Shown: positions 24,548 through 32,959 of the stretch, in pieces
Numbering within the stretch: position 1 is the stretch's first letter
Layout of the letters: each line of letters starts with the position of its first letter
NCBI GenBank assembly: GCA_006954405.1
Contig: LVVQ01000001.1
Span: 744,001 to 808,000, forward strand
DNA from: Candidatus Methanarcanum hacksteinii
GTDB lineage: Archaea; Thermoplasmatota; Thermoplasmata; Methanomassiliicoccales; Methanomethylophilaceae
Length of the DNA stretch: 64,000 nucleotides
Direction of reading: 5' to 3'
Position numbers and translations under genes: made by a program
Notes under the pieces: model-generated
Seen by the model: the letters and a program-made list of their open reading frames with translations, nothing else
Told to the model about the DNA's origin: nothing
Databases searched by the model: none

Positions 24548-25090
24548 TCACTCCCATTTTTTGTAGAGATCGTGCTCTATGTCGATCTGATCCAAACATC
24601 TCCCGACAACGAAATCGATGATGTCATCGATCGTTCTAGGTTTCGAATAGAATCCCGGATTCGCATCTAGTATGCACACACCAATCTTTGAGAGTTCATA
24701 CTCATTCCTCAGGAATATCGCACTCTTCGGCGTCTCTCTGGGTATGATTATCAACCTTCTCGATTCCTTGATCGCCACAGCAGCAGCTCTGGTGATGAGC
24801 GTATCTGCTATGCCCGCATGGATCTTGGCCAATGTGCTCCCGCTACAGGGTGCCACGAACATCGCGTCGAATTTGAAACTGCCAGACGAGATCGAGGCGA
24901 AGAGGTCATCGTCCTCGAAGGTGACATCCGCTAACGCTTTGACATCCTCTACAGAGTACCCCGTTTCATGAGGGATTATCTTCTTCGCCATCTCCGATAT
25001 GACAAGTATCTTCTCGCCTGGTAGGTTCTCGAGCAAACGTATGCCGTAGATCGAACCAGATGCACCGGTGATAGCGACTACATACCTCAT
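24548..25090 (-). CDS. ubiX: Flavin prenyltransferase UbiX
   Basis: UbiX adds a dimethylallyl group to FMN to make prenyl-FMN for UbiD-family decarboxylases. The 180-residue protein starts VAITGASGSIYGIRLL (FMN-binding loop). It continues with APCSGSTLAKIHAGIADTL (about 79-97) and RRLIIIPRETPKSAIFLRNE in pieces, the dimethylallyl-phosphate site, and ends with FVVGRCLDQ. All are hallmark positions. Its UbiD partner is not in the window. Confidence 0.95.
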   Translation of the reverse strand: MRYVVAITGASGSIYGIRLLENLPGEKILVISEMAKKIIPHETGYSVEDVKALADVTFEDDDLFASISSGSFKFDAMFVAPCSGSTLAKIHAGIADTLITRAAAVAIKESRRLIIIPRETPKSAIFLRNEYELSKIGVCILDANPGFYSKPRTIDDIIDFVVGRCLDQIDIEHDLYKKWE

Positions 25091-25173
25091 GATTGGGTGA
25101 TATCGTGGCAGTTAATTAATTATGGCATAGGTTTTATCTCGAGTCTTGCAATCGTTTCAATTGTCACATTTTC

Positions 25174-25266
25174 GTCATAGTTATATAGTTGACCAATATA
25201 ACGAAACTTACCGTAGCTTTGGCTATGGCCATGGCTTACGGAAGAAATCGAAAAAGAGGTAACAAA
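25174..25266 (+). promoter_or_regulatory. Promoter and leader of the ribosomal-protein cluster
   Basis: AGTTATATAGTT is about 85 nt before the S19e ATG, giving a leader of about 60 nt. AAAGAGGTAA just before the ATG is the ribosome binding site. In-frame Met codons occur in the leader but lengthen S19e beyond family norm. Confidence 0.45.
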
Positions 25267-25695
25267 ATGGTAACCGTCTATGATGTTCCCGCCGAGAAAC
25301 TCATACTCAAGGTTGCAGAGAAGCTCAAGCAGAACTCTGCGATCGTGCCCCCTGAGTGGGCTGAGTTCGTGAAGACCGGTGTGCACACAGAGAAGGCTCC
25401 CTCGCAGGAGGACTGGTGGTTCACAAGGTCCGCCTCCATTATGAGGAAGCTCTATGTCAAAGGTCCTATGGGATCTTCGAAACTTGCAGCAGAATACGGT
25501 GGATACCGCGACAAAGGCACAATGCCCAACAGAGCGGTAAAGGGAAGCCGTAACATCGCTAGAAAATGTATGATTCAGCTCGAGCAGGCTGGCTACCTTG
25601 TCTCAAAGGACAAGCAGGGCCGTGCTATCAGCCCCAGCGGAATGTCTCTTCTTGACAACGCCGCCAAAGAGGTTTATGACGAGATGAACGCCTGA
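25267..25695 (+). CDS. rps19e: 30S ribosomal protein S19e
   Basis: This is a 142-residue archaeal/eukaryal-specific small-subunit protein. The sequence VTVYDVPAEKLILKVAEKLK at the N-terminus, WFTRSASIMRKLYVKGPMG in the middle and RKCMIQLEQAGYLV near the end are textbook S19e. The start at the ATG after AGAGGTAA gives the normal length. It leads the conserved archaeal cluster S19e, PDCD5-like, L39e, L31e, aIF6, in which genes are spaced by only a few bases. Confidence 0.96.
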   Translation: MVTVYDVPAEKLILKVAEKLKQNSAIVPPEWAEFVKTGVHTEKAPSQEDWWFTRSASIMRKLYVKGPMGSSKLAAEYGGYRDKGTMPNRAVKGSRNIARKCMIQLEQAGYLVSKDKQGRAISPSGMSLLDNAAKEVYDEMNA

Positions 25696-25707
25696 GGAGG
25701 TATCAGC

Positions 25708-26049
25708 ATGGATGATCCTGAATTGGAAGCATTAAGACAGAGAAGACTTGCGGAGATGCAGGCGAACCAGCAGCAGGCAGCAGCACAGCAGCAGGCCGCG
25801 GAGAACCAGCGTCAACAGATGGAGCTTCAGAAACAGATGATTCTGAGGCAGATCCTCGTTCCAGAAGCAAGGGACAGACTCGCCAATGTGAGAGTAGCGA
25901 ATCCTCAGATGGCGGACATGGTCGAAATGCAGCTCATACAGCTCGCCCAGTCAGGCAGACTCCAGGGAGTCATTACAGACGCCATGCTGAGAGACATCCT
26001 TAGACAGGTCGCCCCGCAACACAGGGAGATCAAAATCGAGAGGAGATAA
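25708..26049 (+). CDS. PDCD5/TFAR19-like DNA-binding protein
   Basis: This 113-residue protein starts with a Gln/Ala-rich helix (about 10-45, many QQ and AA pairs). The conserved core IL(R)QILVPEARDRLANVRVA-type region follows, then MVEMQLIQLAQSGRLQGVI and a basic tail. This is the archaeal PDCD5 family, small helical proteins of uncertain role that bind DNA and are almost always placed between S19e and L39e. A good ribosome binding site (GAGGAGGTA) precedes the ATG. Confidence 0.93.
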   Translation: MDDPELEALRQRRLAEMQANQQQAAAQQQAAENQRQQMELQKQMILRQILVPEARDRLANVRVANPQMADMVEMQLIQLAQSGRLQGVITDAMLRDILRQVAPQHREIKIERR

Positions 26050-26051
26050 TC

Positions 26052-26207
26052 ATGTCATCAACAAAACCGCCAGCCATGAAAGCCAGGCTCAACAAGTTGG
26101 TCAACCAGAACCGCCGTGTTCCCGCCTGGGTTATGATCAAGACGAACAGGCAGTTCCTCCGCCACCCTAAGAGAAGGTCCTGGCGCATGAGTAAGATCAA
26201 AGAGTGA
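26052..26207 (+). CDS. rpl39e: 50S ribosomal protein L39e
   Basis: This 51-residue basic protein starts 2 nt after the PDCD5-like stop. The sequence contains KARLNKLVNQNRRVPAWVM and ends RHPKRRSWRMSKIKE, which is the expected L39e form (length 50-51, Trp and Arg-rich). It lines the peptide exit tunnel of the large subunit. It sits in its conserved position directly before L31e. Confidence 0.95.
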   Translation: MSSTKPPAMKARLNKLVNQNRRVPAWVMIKTNRQFLRHPKRRSWRMSKIKE

Positions 26208-26215
26208 GGGATATA

Positions 26216-26506
26216 ATGAGTGAGGAAGTAGAGAGGATTATTACAATCCCCATGAGAGCCACGAAGATGGCACCCCGTACCAAGAGAGCAGCACGTGCGA
26301 TCAAGGAGATCAGGGACAACATCGCAAGGCACATGAAAGCCGATGTAGAGAAGATCTGGATCGACAAATCACTCAACGAGAAGATTTGGGAGAGGGGAAT
26401 TCAGAACCCCCCAAGGAAAATAACAGTCAAGGCAGTCAAATTCGAGGACGGCCTTGTCGAAGTTTCACTCGTTGTACCCGTAGAAACAAAAGAGAATGTA
26501 GAGTGA
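26216..26506 (+). CDS. rpl31e: 50S ribosomal protein L31e
   Basis: This 96-residue archaeal/eukaryal large-subunit protein includes the stretch RIITIPMRATKMAPRTKRAA followed by AIKEIRDNIARHMKA and IDKSLNEKIWERGIQNPPRK, all diagnostic. The start at ATG 26216, preceded by GAGGGATATA, fits the family; an in-frame start four codons upstream would overlap L39e. Confidence 0.96.
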   Translation: MSEEVERIITIPMRATKMAPRTKRAARAIKEIRDNIARHMKADVEKIWIDKSLNEKIWERGIQNPPRKITVKAVKFEDGLVEVSLVVPVETKENVE

Positions 26507-26510
26507 TCGA

Positions 26511-27176
26511 ATGATGAGACGCGCTAGCTATGATGGAAATCCGAACATCGGTGTATTCGCTGTAGCTAACGAGAGTCTCGCATTCGTAGCTCATGATGCT
26601 GTCAACGAATTCGTTAACAACATCGAACAGGCACTCGGCGTCGAGTGCATCAGAGTCACCGTGGCCGACAGTTATGTCGTTGGTTCACTCGTGGCTATGA
26701 ATTCAAACGGCGCAATCGTGTCGGGGCTTGCAGGAGAAAGGGAATTGGAGGTAATCCGTTCCAAGACTCCTGTGGCCCTTCTCAACGATAAACTCAATGC
26801 CGCAGGGAATAACATACTCGTCAACGACAACGGCGCGATCGTGAACCCTGAGGTCGATGATGCATCCATGAAAGAGATAGAGGATGCTCTTGGTGTGGAG
26901 TGTGTCCGTGGAACCATTGCGGATATCGTGACCGTAGGTTCCGTTTGCAGGGCCACCAACAAAGGCGTTGCTGTCTGTCCGGATGCCACAGAAGATGACA
27001 TCGCACTCATAAAGGATGTCTTGAAAGTGGACAATATCGTTAAGACGACATTGAACCACGGTTGTAAATTCGTAGCTCCTGGCGTTCTTGCCAATTCAAG
27101 GGGAGCATTGGTCGGGGATCTTACAACACCCATCGAGATGGGTAAATTGGAAGAAGCGTTGGATCTCTACGATTGA
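26511..27176 (+). CDS. eif6: Translation initiation factor aIF6
   Basis: aIF6 is the anti-association factor that binds the large ribosomal subunit near L14/L24e and keeps subunits apart. The 221-residue protein shows the five-fold pseudo-symmetric repeat: GVFAVANES, AIVSGLAGERE, NDNGAIVNPEVDD, NKGVAVCPDATEDD, NSRGALVGDLTTP. A second Met follows the first directly; either may start. It closes the ribosomal cluster, with the next gene convergent 4 nt away. Confidence 0.96.
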   Translation: MMRRASYDGNPNIGVFAVANESLAFVAHDAVNEFVNNIEQALGVECIRVTVADSYVVGSLVAMNSNGAIVSGLAGERELEVIRSKTPVALLNDKLNAAGNNILVNDNGAIVNPEVDDASMKEIEDALGVECVRGTIADIVTVGSVCRATNKGVAVCPDATEDDIALIKDVLKVDNIVKTTLNHGCKFVAPGVLANSRGALVGDLTTPIEMGKLEEALDLYD

Positions 27177-27180
27177 TCCA

Positions 27181-27825
27181 TCAGTTATCGAATACCCAAA
27201 TCTCTTTATCAACGGGCATTTCGTCCTTGTTGATGTCTATGGTCTTACCGATATTGACGATAGTTCTTTTCGATACCGATCTGATGAATGGATCCAAGTC
27301 GGATATCTCATCTATCTTCAGTCCTCCTATGCGATAGTGCATGGGGATGACGACGGATGGGTTGACGATATCTATGAGTTCCATGACCTCATCGAGTTCT
27401 AGTGTGTAATATCCTCCGATCGGTATCATCAATATATCGACACCTGCGATCTCTTTCAATACTTCTTCCGATGGTATGCATCCGAGGTCACCGCAATGAC
27501 ATATCGAGATGCCATCCAATCTGAAGAGATACATGGTGTTATGGCCTCTTTTCGCACCTAGTTCGTGGTCGTGGTACGTATCGAGGCCTAGGAAATCGAT
27601 GCCGTGTGAATTGAATCCTCCACTGTGTGCCATGTGATCCTCATGTGCACCATCGATGGAATTCGATGCGTTATGGTCATAATGATCGTGCGACATGAGT
27701 ACTATGTCTGCAGTAGCATCCGGTCTCTTCAGTCCAACGGATTTTTCATCGAATGGATCGATGATAATCTTCGTTTGTTCGTTCTGGATTAAGAAACAGG
27801 AGTGACCATACCACGTAATCTGCAT
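27181..27825 (-). CDS. Metallo-beta-lactamase-fold hydrolase (UPF0173/UlaG-like)
   Basis: This is a 214-residue MBL-fold enzyme. The metal-binding motif is SHDHYDHNAS (HxHxDH, about 46-55), the fold begins with ITWYGHSCFLIQ, and a later His-Cys-Gly-Asp (CHCGDLG, about 110) and IPMHYRIGG (about 158) supply further ligands. This is the pattern of the UPF0173/YtkL group of predicted metal-dependent hydrolases. The substrate is unknown. It is isolated between two opposite-strand genes. Confidence 0.9.
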   Translation of the reverse strand: MQITWYGHSCFLIQNEQTKIIIDPFDEKSVGLKRPDATADIVLMSHDHYDHNASNSIDGAHEDHMAHSGGFNSHGIDFLGLDTYHDHELGAKRGHNTMYLFRLDGISICHCGDLGCIPSEEVLKEIAGVDILMIPIGGYYTLELDEVMELIDIVNPSVVIPMHYRIGGLKIDEISDLDPFIRSVSKRTIVNIGKTIDINKDEMPVDKEIWVFDN

Positions 27826-27912
27826 AGAGTTCAGAATAAAAAGCCACAGATATATGTATTTCTAATTGCGTGAAGACGATGTTTTATATCATCGCAGGAC
27901 GAATATGGTGTT

Positions 27913-29037
27913 GTGACAAAGACGTTGATCCTTGTCGTTGACAGGGATGATGATTTCGGAGAGAAAGGAGGTGTTGAGACACCCGTAATAGGTATAGAGG
28001 CTGCCAAAGTTGCAGCTATGAGCCTAGGTGTCGAGGATCCTGAGGACTCCGATGTCAATGCACTCTTTGCCGCTATGAACATCTATAATGACCTCATAAA
28101 GGACAATGATGATGTTGAGATCGCACTGATATGTGGGGATAAGAAGGTCGGACACAGATCGGACTCCATGTTGATCTCTGAGCTTGAGACGGTAATCGAT
28201 ATCGTAAAACCAGAACATGCGATACTCGTCGGAGACGGTGCAGAGGATGAGTACATTTACCCTATCATTTCTTCGCGCGTACCTATCGATTCAGTGAGGA
28301 AGGTGTATGTGAAACAGGCACCTGGTGTCGAAGGTTTCATCTATATCATATCCAAGACACTGAGGGACCCGCAGAAGAAGAAGAGATTCCTTGCACCAAT
28401 AGGGATACTATTCTGTTTCATCGCTTTGGTATACATACTAGCGGATATCTCTGCATTCGTAGCTACCAATTCGGTGTCATATCTCTTCTCGATGACTGCG
28501 CCGATGGTCGTATTCCTGATAGGCGGTCTTACGCTGATATATGCGTATGATGCCGTCGATATCACCTATGGATATATCGATCTGATAAGGGGTGAATTGA
28601 AATCACCCAGCATAACGCTGACATTCAAGATATTGTCCGCTGTGCTGTTCCTGACGGCGGTAGTCATCGCCTTGTTCTCGATAAAGGATGTGTTGAACAA
28701 TGGGATATTGTTCGTAACGATGGAATTCCTATCGAGTTTCCTTTGGCCATTCGCATTCTCTATGTTCTTGAATTACATGGGACAGACCATCAATGATTAT
28801 GTGGAGACAAAAGAGCTCCCATATGGCCTTATCACGACCATCGTGACGATCATGGGATTCAGTTTCATCGTACAAGGGGTGGTCGATTTCCTCAAGAATT
28901 ATATGGGGTATGGTACCGTGGATGTCTTCGTGGTCCTTGTGGAATTCCTGATCGGTGTTGTTTCGATAATCGCGTCGAGCGTATTCACTGTCATCAGGAA
29001 GAATTCTTCAGTCGAGGAAATTGCAGATGAGATTTGA
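27913..29037 (+). CDS. DUF373 membrane protein
   Basis: This is a 374-residue archaeal protein of the DUF373 family. The N-terminal cytoplasmic part (TLILVVDRDDDFGEKGGVET, ALICGDKKVGHRSDS) is followed from about residue 155 by six to seven membrane helices. The start is GTG. Function is unknown; the family often lies beside mptE, as here, where the ends overlap. The soluble part has Asp-rich motifs suggesting metal or nucleotide binding (inference). Confidence 0.85.
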   Translation: MTKTLILVVDRDDDFGEKGGVETPVIGIEAAKVAAMSLGVEDPEDSDVNALFAAMNIYNDLIKDNDDVEIALICGDKKVGHRSDSMLISELETVIDIVKPEHAILVGDGAEDEYIYPIISSRVPIDSVRKVYVKQAPGVEGFIYIISKTLRDPQKKKRFLAPIGILFCFIALVYILADISAFVATNSVSYLFSMTAPMVVFLIGGLTLIYAYDAVDITYGYIDLIRGELKSPSITLTFKILSAVLFLTAVVIALFSIKDVLNNGILFVTMEFLSSFLWPFAFSMFLNYMGQTINDYVETKELPYGLITTIVTIMGFSFIVQGVVDFLKNYMGYGTVDVFVVLVEFLIGVVSIIASSVFTVIRKNSSVEEIADEI

Positions 29038-29683
29038 GGAGTGGTCTCCAATCTATGAATCCATCATATCGGATATGGGTTATGACAGGTCATCAGATGA
29101 GGCATCAGCTAGATTGTTGAAGGTGTTGATGGTCAATGCCGAACTGATAACGTCTGACGAATTGTCGTCGATGATCGGAGAAGAGGTATCAATATTCGGT
29201 TCTGCAGCAAGATTGGAGACTGATATCAGAGATTCATCTCCACAAGGTACGTTGATATCTGCTGGTTCGGCGACATCTCGTGTGATGGCAATGGGACTGA
29301 TGCCCGACATCGTCGTTACAGATTTGGATGGAGATATCGACAACCAGATCAAGGCATCGGATAAAGGGGCTGTGACAGTCATGCACGCCCACGGTGACAA
29401 TGAGGATCTCATTATGAGGTATGCAAAAGAATTCCGTGGGAAGGTATTGATTACAACACAATCGAAGCCTGATAACATCCTTTGTAATTTCGGCGGATTC
29501 ACTGACGGAGACAGGGCTGTTTGTATCGCAAGGCATTTCGGATGTTCGAAGATAAGACTCTACGGTTTCGATTATGATGCGCCGTACCCAAAGGATGGAA
29601 GCGACCCTGATATCAAATTGAAGAAACTTCAATGGGCGAAGAGGATAATCGGGGATGCCCCCGATATCATCAGATCACCATGA
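29027..29683 (+). CDS. mptE: 6-hydroxymethyl-7,8-dihydropterin pyrophosphokinase MptE
   Basis: MptE makes the pyrophosphate-activated pterin for tetrahydromethanopterin or related pterin synthesis in archaea. The 218-residue protein contains VSIFGSAARLE, ISAGSATSRVMAMGLMPDIV (in two parts), VTDLDGD (about 106-112), MHAHGDN and TTQSKP, matching the archaeal MptE/DUF115 family. The ATG overlaps the DUF373 stop; an in-frame TTG two codons upstream is less likely. Its 3' end overlaps the M50 protease gene by 14 nt on the other strand. Confidence 0.9.
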   Translation: MRFEEWSPIYESIISDMGYDRSSDEASARLLKVLMVNAELITSDELSSMIGEEVSIFGSAARLETDIRDSSPQGTLISAGSATSRVMAMGLMPDIVVTDLDGDIDNQIKASDKGAVTVMHAHGDNEDLIMRYAKEFRGKVLITTQSKPDNILCNFGGFTDGDRAVCIARHFGCSKIRLYGFDYDAPYPKDGSDPDIKLKKLQWAKRIIGDAPDIIRSP

Positions 29684-31259
29684 CGAGGATCACGAGCACC
29701 ACCATGGCCAATGTGACATAGGTGACCGCTGTACCTATCCTTTCCACGAACGATTCTCTTTTCTCATCGTCCTTCATTCCGAATTTCTCGAGTATGAAGC
29801 TGAGTCCGCCCATGAAGAGGAAACCTCCATCGAACGGTACTGCAGGAAGTGCGTTAGTGATTCCGAGTACAAGGTTCAACCAGAATATCCAGAATATGAG
29901 GCTCATCACAACCCAGAACACATCGTCAGGGAGTATGTTGCTGTCATACCACCAGTGCGTGGCTTCTGGAACAGGTGAGTATCCGCCGAATGCATTCCCT
30001 ACGAATGAAAGGAGCCCGTAGAGTTTCTGGTCGACGGTATCGCGTCCATTGAATGGATCGATTCCCTTAGCTATCGTGTTGTTTGGCGTTGTGAATCCGA
30101 ATCCTGCTGTATTTGTCGTGATACCAAGGTATCCCACACCATTCTTGTCACCGAGTGTGACCGTAGTCACTTGTGCGGTAGTGTCAAGTTCCCCGTCTTT
30201 ATACTCAAACCATTTGATACGCACATTATCGTTCGGTTGTGTACTGCTCATAAATTTACTGAAGTCAAGGTGAGATCCAATAATGACCTCTTCCTCATCC
30301 TCTGAGGGGTTACGATCACTGCCAATGATCTTAGTAATGCTGTACAACATGGAACCGCTGAAGATATGCTTATTATCGGCTGGCGACCCTGCCATCACTT
30401 TGTAGATGAAAGTACCTAAGACGACATTTTTCGTTTCTATCGTCCCTTTATAATTGTATGTTACGGAATATGTCCCGCAATGTGTTATGTTATCGAAGAA
30501 ATCAGAAAGGGAGTTGGTCTCATAGGTGCCTGTATCATCTGTTATCGAGAGTATGATCGATGTATTCGGTATCCCTGAGTCGAATGCAGGCGATGAATCG
30601 GCAATACCGAACACGGCGGGATTGTCTCCGTAATCGCTGCTGATGCCCGATGTCATTCCGCAGAATACGAGTATGAATGTGATCATGGCGACGAAGAAGT
30701 TCGTTGTTATTCCAGCAGCATATAGGTCCATCCTAGCTCTTCTGCTACATTTTTGGACCTGATCGTTGTTCGGTTCAACAAAAGCTCCCAGAGGAACGAT
30801 ACAGTGAATGATGCCCGTATTCTCGACATCCATATCATTCGCTTTCGTCTGTATTCCATGTGCGACCTCATGTACGACCATGGCAATGATCAATCCGATC
30901 CAACCATACACAATCGGTAGAACGGGATTGATACCAGGGATGGCAAGGACATAGGTGACGCCTAATCCAGCGGTACTGCTCATCTTCGGGATTATGAGCA
31001 TATCTATGACCAATATTGAGACCATACCGATCATTAGGATCGCTGTGACGATCCATGAAACAACACCACAGACTCTCCAAAAGCGCTTATGCTTTCCGAG
31101 ACGCGTCATGAGGTCTATTCCCCATCTTGTCTTCAGCATTATCAGTACACTCGATGTGACCAACCCATGCTCTTTACACCATTTGCTCCTCTTCACAAAT
31201 ATGAAAGTGGGCATATACAAAATCGCTAGGATTATCAAAGCGAGCAACTGAGGTTCCAT
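29670..31259 (-). CDS. Site-2-protease family (M50) membrane metalloprotease
   Basis: This is a 529-residue intramembrane protease. Metal ligands are HEVAHGIQ (HExxH, about 130-137) inside a membrane helix and, near the C-terminus, NALPAVPFDGG (the NxxPxxxxDG motif, about 466-476) that carries the third ligand. Between them are two PDZ-like extracytoplasmic stretches (SSPAFDSGIPN and AGSPADNKHI). Such enzymes cut membrane-bound regulators. The substrate is not evident from the neighbours. Confidence 0.92.
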   Translation of the reverse strand: MEPQLLALIILAILYMPTFIFVKRSKWCKEHGLVTSSVLIMLKTRWGIDLMTRLGKHKRFWRVCGVVSWIVTAILMIGMVSILVIDMLIIPKMSSTAGLGVTYVLAIPGINPVLPIVYGWIGLIIAMVVHEVAHGIQTKANDMDVENTGIIHCIVPLGAFVEPNNDQVQKCSRRARMDLYAAGITTNFFVAMITFILVFCGMTSGISSDYGDNPAVFGIADSSPAFDSGIPNTSIILSITDDTGTYETNSLSDFFDNITHCGTYSVTYNYKGTIETKNVVLGTFIYKVMAGSPADNKHIFSGSMLYSITKIIGSDRNPSEDEEEVIIGSHLDFSKFMSSTQPNDNVRIKWFEYKDGELDTTAQVTTVTLGDKNGVGYLGITTNTAGFGFTTPNNTIAKGIDPFNGRDTVDQKLYGLLSFVGNAFGGYSPVPEATHWWYDSNILPDDVFWVVMSLIFWIFWLNLVLGITNALPAVPFDGGFLFMGGLSFILEKFGMKDDEKRESFVERIGTAVTYVTLAMVVLVILVMVI

Positions 31260-31360
31260 GAATACCGCTTCTTCGTAATCTATCGATAGTATTTTTATTC
31301 TACCCAGATTGAAGGATATAAGGGTGTCATTTTAGTAGTATGAGTGATTTAGGATAGTGT

Positions 31361-32338
31361 ATGGAACTAGATGGCATAATCAAGGCAATAAGAGAGTTCC
31401 CTGGCATCACAAGGAAGAAAACGATTCAAGACGTAGTTAGATTCCTTCCCACGCATACATTCGCCAGTGTATTCGCATCAGAGGGAGAGGATGCTGCTGC
31501 CATCGAGTTCGGAGATGACCTTATCCTGTTCGCTGCGGACGGTATAATGGAATCTCTTTTGAAGACCAATCCGTTCTATGCAGGTTATTTCGCAGTGTTG
31601 GTGAATGTCAATGACATCGCTGCGATGGGCGGTAAAGCATTGGCAATGGTCGATGTGATATCAGTCAAAGATGACAGGATATGCTCGCAGATGCTGAAAG
31701 GCATGGAACGTGCTGTGAAGAAATTCAATGTTCCTATCGTCGGGGGGCATACGCATCCTGATTGTATGTATCACGCCATCGATATCTCGATAATCGGTTC
31801 TGTTCCGAAGGATCAGGTCATACTCAGTAGCACTGCGAAGGATGGGGACGATATCGTATTCGTAATGGATACGGACGGTTTCTACCCACCGGACCTCAGA
31901 TATGCATGGGATACCACTACGAACAAAGAGGACAGGATCGTCCAAGAGCAGATGGCCGCTATGTGCGATGTGGCCGCTGAGAAATTGACGCATGCAGCTA
32001 AGGACATGAGCAATCCTGGTTGTATAGGGACCCTGGGGATGCTGTTGGAGACATCATCGATGGGAGGCTATGTGGATGTTGACAAGATACCAACTCCGAA
32101 AGGCGTTGATTTCATCCAATGGATTCTTTCGTATCAGGGATGCGGATTCGTATTCTCATGCCCCCCAGAGAATTCACAGCGCATAATCGACATATTCAAG
32201 GCTGTAAAATGTGACGGCGCTATAGTGGGTAAGGTGGATTCATCACAGATCCTGAGATTGAGATCAGGTGATGAGGAACGTGTTCTCTTCGATTTTAATA
32301 GCGATATAATAACTGGTTGCAAACCGAGAAAGCAATGA
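31361..32338 (+). CDS. AIR-synthase-related protein, methanogenesis marker 2 type
   Basis: This 325-residue protein of the PurM/HypE/SelD/ThiL fold carries REFPGITRKKTIQDVV at the N-terminus, EDAAAIEFGDDLILFAADG (about 42-60), NVNDIAAMGGKALAMVDV (about 80-97), and VGGHTHPD (about 129-136). DTTTNKEDRIVQ and DMSNPGCIGTLGMLLE follow. This set matches my recollection of the methanogenesis marker protein 2 family rather than a true PurM. It is probably an ATP-dependent enzyme in cofactor assembly; the reaction is unknown. Its end nearly abuts the 3' end of the SRP RNA. Confidence 0.8.
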   Translation: MELDGIIKAIREFPGITRKKTIQDVVRFLPTHTFASVFASEGEDAAAIEFGDDLILFAADGIMESLLKTNPFYAGYFAVLVNVNDIAAMGGKALAMVDVISVKDDRICSQMLKGMERAVKKFNVPIVGGHTHPDCMYHAIDISIIGSVPKDQVILSSTAKDGDDIVFVMDTDGFYPPDLRYAWDTTTNKEDRIVQEQMAAMCDVAAEKLTHAAKDMSNPGCIGTLGMLLETSSMGGYVDVDKIPTPKGVDFIQWILSYQGCGFVFSCPPENSQRIIDIFKAVKCDGAIVGKVDSSQILRLRSGDEERVLFDFNSDIITGCKPRKQ

Positions 32339-32339
32339 A

Positions 32340-32653
32340 GTGCTAGGCCACAAAGGTGGACGTCATTTCCACGTCAAGTTTAACACATCGCTTCTCGACT
32401 CCGCTACCCTGCGAACTTTAGTAGTTCAGGGTAAGGCTGCTCCCGTCAGGACCTGACCCGGTTTCCCCGATTAGCATGAACTCGGCCATCCTCCGACGGC
32501 TCTGGACATGGACACTAATCCCGCAAGACAGAATCTCATCGTCACTCAGTGGGCTTGAGGTTTCCACGGCGCCGCCCCTTGCTGTCACCTCCGCGTATTG
32601 ACGGTTTCGGTATACAAGGATACGCCAAGCATCCCGGTCAAGCCTAGCATCAA
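32340..32653 (-). ncRNA. 7S signal recognition particle RNA
   Basis: The minus-strand transcript has complementary ends (TGCTAGGC near the 5' end pairs with GCCTAGCA at the 3' end, helix 1/5 closing), GC-rich long helix 5, and the S-domain core GGGTCAGGTCCTGACGGGAG followed by CAGC, the SRP54-binding helix 8. Length of about 314 nt fits archaeal SRP RNA. A TTTAATAT box about 26 nt upstream of the 5' end gives the start site. Ends are estimated to a few bases. Confidence 0.92.
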
Positions 32654-32675
32654 CCCCATGGTCCGTTCGATATTA

Positions 32676-32683
32676 AATCATTT
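32676..32683 (-). promoter_or_regulatory. TATA box of the SRP RNA gene
   Basis: TTTAATAT on the minus strand is about 26 nt before the inferred RNA start. Confidence 0.5.
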
Positions 32684-32775
32684 TCCGTTATTTGCGGACT
32701 GATCTGCGATGAAGATGTCGAAAATACGATATTCTGTTGCCATAAATATCACATCTTTCAGTAAGGTGCACCTAT

Positions 32776-32848
32776 CGAATTTATATATGATATCAAAGAT
32801 GGGGTGATGCCGTGATAGATGTTAGCACGGCACAAAGGAGAAAAGAGA
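32776..32848 (+). promoter_or_regulatory. Promoter, leader hairpin and RBS of the symporter operon
   Basis: AATTTATATATG (about 32779-32790) is the TATA box. A 7-bp hairpin TGCCGTG/CACGGCA (32808-32814 and 32826-32832) sits right before a strong ribosome binding site AAAGGAG (32834-32840), so it could modulate access to it. Confidence 0.45.
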
Positions 32849-32959
32849 ATGTTCGGAATCACAGACCCGATGATATGGGCCGCATATGCAGGATCCATAC
32901 TTACGGTGATATTCTGTTGCGTATACGGTTGGCTTAAGAGAGACGGGGGTGATGAATGA
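32849..32959 (+). CDS. Symporter small accessory protein
   Basis: This is a 36-residue membrane miniprotein: a short head (MFGITDPMIWAAYAGS), one hydrophobic helix running through ILTVIFCCVYGW, and a charged end LKRDGGDE. Tiny proteins of this form precede sodium:solute symporters in methanogens and other prokaryotes and are thought to be a second subunit. Its stop overlaps the symporter start (ATGA), and it has a strong ribosome binding site, so it is a real gene despite its size. Confidence 0.82.
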   Translation: MFGITDPMIWAAYAGSILTVIFCCVYGWLKRDGGDE

